From: an uncultured Gammaproteobacteria bacterium
Lineage (GTDB): Bacteria > Pseudomonadota > Gammaproteobacteria > Pseudomonadales > Pseudohongiellaceae
Assembly: GCA_913061515.1 (NCBI GenBank)
Contig: CAJXSF010000034.1
Location: forward strand, 1-36,915
DNA length: 36,915 bases
Reading direction: 5' to 3'
Position numbers and translations under genes: made by a program. Within the stretch, counting starts at the first letter, position 1. Every line of letters starts with the position of its first letter. A model generated the notes under the pieces. That model was not told where the DNA came from. It saw only the letters and a list, made by a program, of their open reading frames with translations, and made no database searches. Below, in pieces: positions 34,612-36,915 of this stretch.

Positions 34612-34638
34612 GTATCGGCAATTTGTGTGAGGGCTTTA
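34612..34638 (-). promoter_or_regulatory. Distal sigma-28 (FliA) promoter of flagellin
   Basis: On the minus strand TAAA (34635-34638) and GCCGATAC (34612-34619) are exactly 15 bases apart; together 11 of 12 consensus positions match. The predicted leader to the flagellin ATG is about 195 bases. This and the proximal site, the possible leader peptide and the REPIN account for most of the 412-base gap 34410-34821. Confidence 0.7.
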
Positions 34639-34690
34639 GCAGTTTTGGGGTTTTTGTATAACTTTGAGGGATATTGGTAAATTTTGGAAA

Positions 34691-34778
34691 AATCGCGGGC
34701 AGGCCCGCTCCCACAGATAGTGGTTTTAGCTAGATCTAGGGGAACCCACTGACTGTGGGAGCGGGCCTGCCCGCGATT
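34691..34778. repeat. REPIN-like pair of inverted REP sequences
   Basis: Two 33-base arms (34691-34723 and 34746-34778) are inverted copies of each other with two mismatches, around a 22-base spacer. Each arm holds a small palindrome GCGGGC-AG-GCCCGC followed by TCCCACAG. This arm is very like the common Pseudomonas REP sequences (GTGGGAGCGGGC type). REP pairs of this form are spread by RAYT transposases acting in trans. No transposase gene is present in the window. Confidence 0.85.
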
Positions 34779-34821
34779 AGGTATGATTGACTCTATTATC
34801 CAATTGAAAGAAGGAACATCA

Positions 34822-35163
34822 ATGACCCAACCCTCCCGCACCACCCGCGAACAATGGGCCACGATCCTCGACCTGTCTCACCGGATGCTTGAACTTGCCG
34901 AAACCCGTGACTGGGATTCGCTGCCGCCTTTAATGAACGCTAGGGATAAGTTGATAAAACTGTATTTCACCGCCAGTGCCTCGCTGGAGCGCACCCAAGA
35001 GATGAAAGAGCAGATTGAGATGATTCAGAACAACGACCGCCTGATTGTGGAGCTAACCAAGCACAATCGGGAGCTATTGGCGGATGAGTTGATCAAGCTG
35101 CAGAAGGCGAAACAGACGGTCAACGCCTATAAGCAACAAATGGAAAGGCTACAAACACAATAG
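34822..35163 (+). CDS. FliT-like flagellar chaperone
   Basis: A 113-residue, mostly helical protein: REQWATILDLSHRMLELAE, then PLMNARDKLIKLYF, and a long C-terminal helix ELLADELIKLQKAKQTVNAY. Size, helical layout and location in a flagellar cluster match the FliT family, which chaperones the cap FliD in other bacteria. With a giant FliD nearby this is a sensible partner, but the similarity is weak and the assignment is tentative. The ATG at 34822 has AAGGA six bases upstream; an ATG at 34783 has no such site. The gene runs against flagellin and flgL and its stop lies 25 bases from the flgL stop. Confidence 0.65.
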   Translation: MTQPSRTTREQWATILDLSHRMLELAETRDWDSLPPLMNARDKLIKLYFTASASLERTQEMKEQIEMIQNNDRLIVELTKHNRELLADELIKLQKAKQTVNAYKQQMERLQTQ

Positions 35164-35188
35164 CGAATGCCTGTGTTTGCCCCACCCT

Positions 35189-36433
35189 TTATATGTAATT
35201 AAAGATTGATAACTTACTGACCCGCGCAAAACTGGCCTGCGCTGCCTCTAAGATGAAGCTTTCTTGGGTCAATTGGCTAATCGCCGAGGCATAATCCAAG
35301 TCTTCAAGATTCGACAAAGCTTCTTGTATCGCCAGCTTCGAATCCTCATTACTCGACAAGGTCGCATCGACCAGATTCAATCTTGCCCCTACCGAGCTGC
35401 GCGTTTCCAGCATAGTCGTTTGCGCATTACTCAGATTAGTCAGCGTTGTTGCTGTCTGTTTAGCAAGAGCTTGTTTGTCTACTACATTATCATCAAAGGT
35501 CTGTAGCGCTAGTACAAAGTCTTCAAGATTGCCTAACAAGCTTTTTTTGTCACTGGACTCGACAATAAAGGTATCACCAACCGCTGGGCGCCCTGAGATA
35601 TTGACCCCAACCCCGCCAAACTCAATTTGTGAACCAGAGACATAGGGCTCATTTTGCACGAGTATGCGGCCATCGGAGACTTGGCGAATATTATAAGTTA
35701 GGCGTGGTGGGCTCGCCTCGTCTAATGGGCGGAATTCAATAACGACGTCTTCTGGGTAAAGCTCGGCAAAGGCTTCTGGGTCAAGCACCACTTCACCGCC
35801 AATCTTTGCCGCTGGATTGCCACGGTTGCTCGCATTAGCGTGGCCGATGACTGTTGGTTCTGCGCTCTTTACATCAACGAAAATCTTTTTGCCGGAATCG
35901 CTAGAGGCCACAGAGGTCGCTGGCGCAATTTGAATCGTGCGCTGCCCTTCATCGCCCGTAAAACGATAGCGGCCGTCATCGCCTTTCACAAAAGGCTCAC
36001 TTTTGCCCTGATAGCCGGCAAAGATATATTCACCGTTCGCATCGCGAGAGTTCATCATCTGCGCCATGGCATCGATGGTTCCCTGCAGCTCAACTGCAAT
36101 GAACCCACGCTGCTCTTTGTTCAAGGCACCATCGCCGGACTGCGTGACTAACTCCTGCGCCTTGAGAATCAGATCACTGATACCCGTGAGCGCGACCTCT
36201 TCGCGGTTCAAGCGGTTGCTTAGAGTTGACAGATTGCTATTGTATTGCTCGTTCAGCGCTAGCTCTTCTTTCAATGCCAAAATACGAGTGGTGGCCACGG
36301 GGTCATCCCCTGGGGACAACACACGCTTGTTCGCCGCAATCTGCTCTTGCGTTTTCGAGACCGCTTTTTGCATATCCAGCAGGCCATTGAGACCGGTCTG
36401 GTGAATCTGAAAACTGGATAGACGTATAGACAT
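35189..36433 (-). CDS. flgL: Hook-filament junction protein FlgL (HAP3)
   Basis: FlgL joins the hook to the filament together with FlgK. The 414-residue protein has a flagellin-like N-terminal coiled-coil domain, MSIRLSSFQIHQTGLNGLLD, with LNREEVALTGISDLILKAQEL, and a central domain (about 140-300) with NGEYIFAGYQGKSEPFVKGD. The C-terminal helix is LSNLEDLDYASAISQLTQES, ending in SKLSIFNYI. Length is normal; unlike flagellin and FliD it is not expanded. It lies 30 bp after flgK on the same strand. Confidence 0.94.
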   Translation of the reverse strand: MSIRLSSFQIHQTGLNGLLDMQKAVSKTQEQIAANKRVLSPGDDPVATTRILALKEELALNEQYNSNLSTLSNRLNREEVALTGISDLILKAQELVTQSGDGALNKEQRGFIAVELQGTIDAMAQMMNSRDANGEYIFAGYQGKSEPFVKGDDGRYRFTGDEGQRTIQIAPATSVASSDSGKKIFVDVKSAEPTVIGHANASNRGNPAAKIGGEVVLDPEAFAELYPEDVVIEFRPLDEASPPRLTYNIRQVSDGRILVQNEPYVSGSQIEFGGVGVNISGRPAVGDTFIVESSDKKSLLGNLEDFVLALQTFDDNVVDKQALAKQTATTLTNLSNAQTTMLETRSSVGARLNLVDATLSSNEDSKLAIQEALSNLEDLDYASAISQLTQESFILEAAQASFARVSKLSIFNYI

Positions 36434-36463
36434 TGCATTTTCCTCACATTAAGCCTGTGGGGC

Positions 36464-36867
36464 TTAGATGTTAACGATAGTATCGAATAGATCTTTCGCC
36501 ATAGTAATAAGTCGCGCCGACGCATTGTAATGTTGCTCGAACTGTATGAGCCTTGCCGCTTCTTCTTCAATATTGACACCAGAGACTCCCTGTAAGGAAT
36601 CCATGGATTGCCGCAATAGAGCTTCACTGGCCGATTGACTCAGTTGTGCTTGGCTGGTCAAAATGCCCAAGCTTTCCACCAACTGTCCATAAGCGCCTTG
36701 ATAGGTAAGATTGCCATTAGACAGTGTTAGAGCTGTGTTCAGTGACAACATCGCAGCGCCATTGCGGTTGTCCGCCGTGCCATCGGTGTTGTAATTGATG
36801 ATGAAACTGTCGCCAGCCTGCGGAGCCCCATTTGCGCCCTGCCCACTTCCGATGCTGACTTGATAGC
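36464..36867 (-). CDS. flgK: Hook-associated protein FlgK (HAP1), 5' part missing
   Basis: The frame runs from the flgK stop at 36464 to the adapter junction at 36867, giving about 134 C-terminal residues; the N-terminal part lies beyond the contig end. The sequence includes the FlgK blocks GDSFIINYNTDGTADNRNG and SLNTALTLSNGNLTYQGAYG. The terminal coiled coil SGVNIEEEAARLIQFEQHYN and ARLITMAKDLFDTIVNI follow. It is the first gene of the flgK-flgL pair. The truncation is caused by the contig end, not by mutation. Confidence 0.92.
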
Positions 36868-36915
36868 CTGTCTCTTATACACATCTCCGAGCCCACGAGA
36901 CCTCTCTACATCTCG
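36868..36915. other. Illumina Nextera adapter, non-genomic (inverted copy)
   Basis: Exact reverse complement of bases 1-48: CTGTCTCTTATACACATCT (Tn5 mosaic end), linker, index CTCTCTAC in read orientation, and P7 primer end. Genomic sequence ends at 36867. Confidence 0.97.

Overview
The window is one bacterial contig, very probably from a marine-type gammaproteobacterium related to Pseudomonas and the Cellvibrio/Spongiibacter groups (inference from gene order and protein families). Bases 1-48 and 36868-36915 are not genomic. They are exact inverted copies of an Illumina Nextera adapter (Tn5 mosaic end, linker, i7 index), so the real sequence is 49-36867 and the contig is an open fragment with no mobile-element ends.

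Region 1 (49-13708, minus strand) is a conserved housekeeping block. In transcription order it reads FmdB-like zinc ribbon, aspS, yebC, ruvC-ruvA-ruvB, tolQ-tolR-tolA-tolB-pal-cpoB, queE-queC, tRNA-Lys(TTT) with a terminator, then a hotdog-fold protein and a multi-pass membrane protein. It covers aspartyl-tRNA charging, Holliday-junction processing, envelope constriction at division (Tol-Pal) and queuosine precursor synthesis. The usual ybgC gene before tolQ is missing.

Region 2 (13709-23142) holds an HU-type DNA-binding protein with its own promoter and terminator, proS, a YihY/BrkB membrane protein, a WrbA-type quinone oxidoreductase and DUF2069 on the plus strand. Hda and a DUF2066 protein follow on the minus strand, then purM-purN-DUF3108 on the plus strand. 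The gene set and order of regions 1 and 2 strongly resemble the Pseudomonas aeruginosa neighbourhood running from purN/purM to queC.

Region 3 (23146-36867) is the end of a flagellar cluster: fleQ, fliS, fliD, flaG, flagellin, flgL and a 5'-truncated flgK on the minus strand, with a MOSC-domain gene and a FliT-like chaperone gene on the plus strand. The filament subunit (1191 residues from its true start) and the cap protein FliD (1407 residues) are both greatly enlarged. Each carries repeated beta-rich modules of about 90-105 residues, and the modules of the two proteins resemble one another. Sigma-28-type promoter matches lie upstream of both genes, and a sigma-54-like site lies upstream of fliD. 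A REPIN-like pair of inverted REP sequences of Pseudomonas type sits between flagellin and the FliT-like gene.

The most unusual biology is this matched expansion of filament and cap, with its layered promoter region. I saw no phage, CRISPR, defence or integrated mobile genes.
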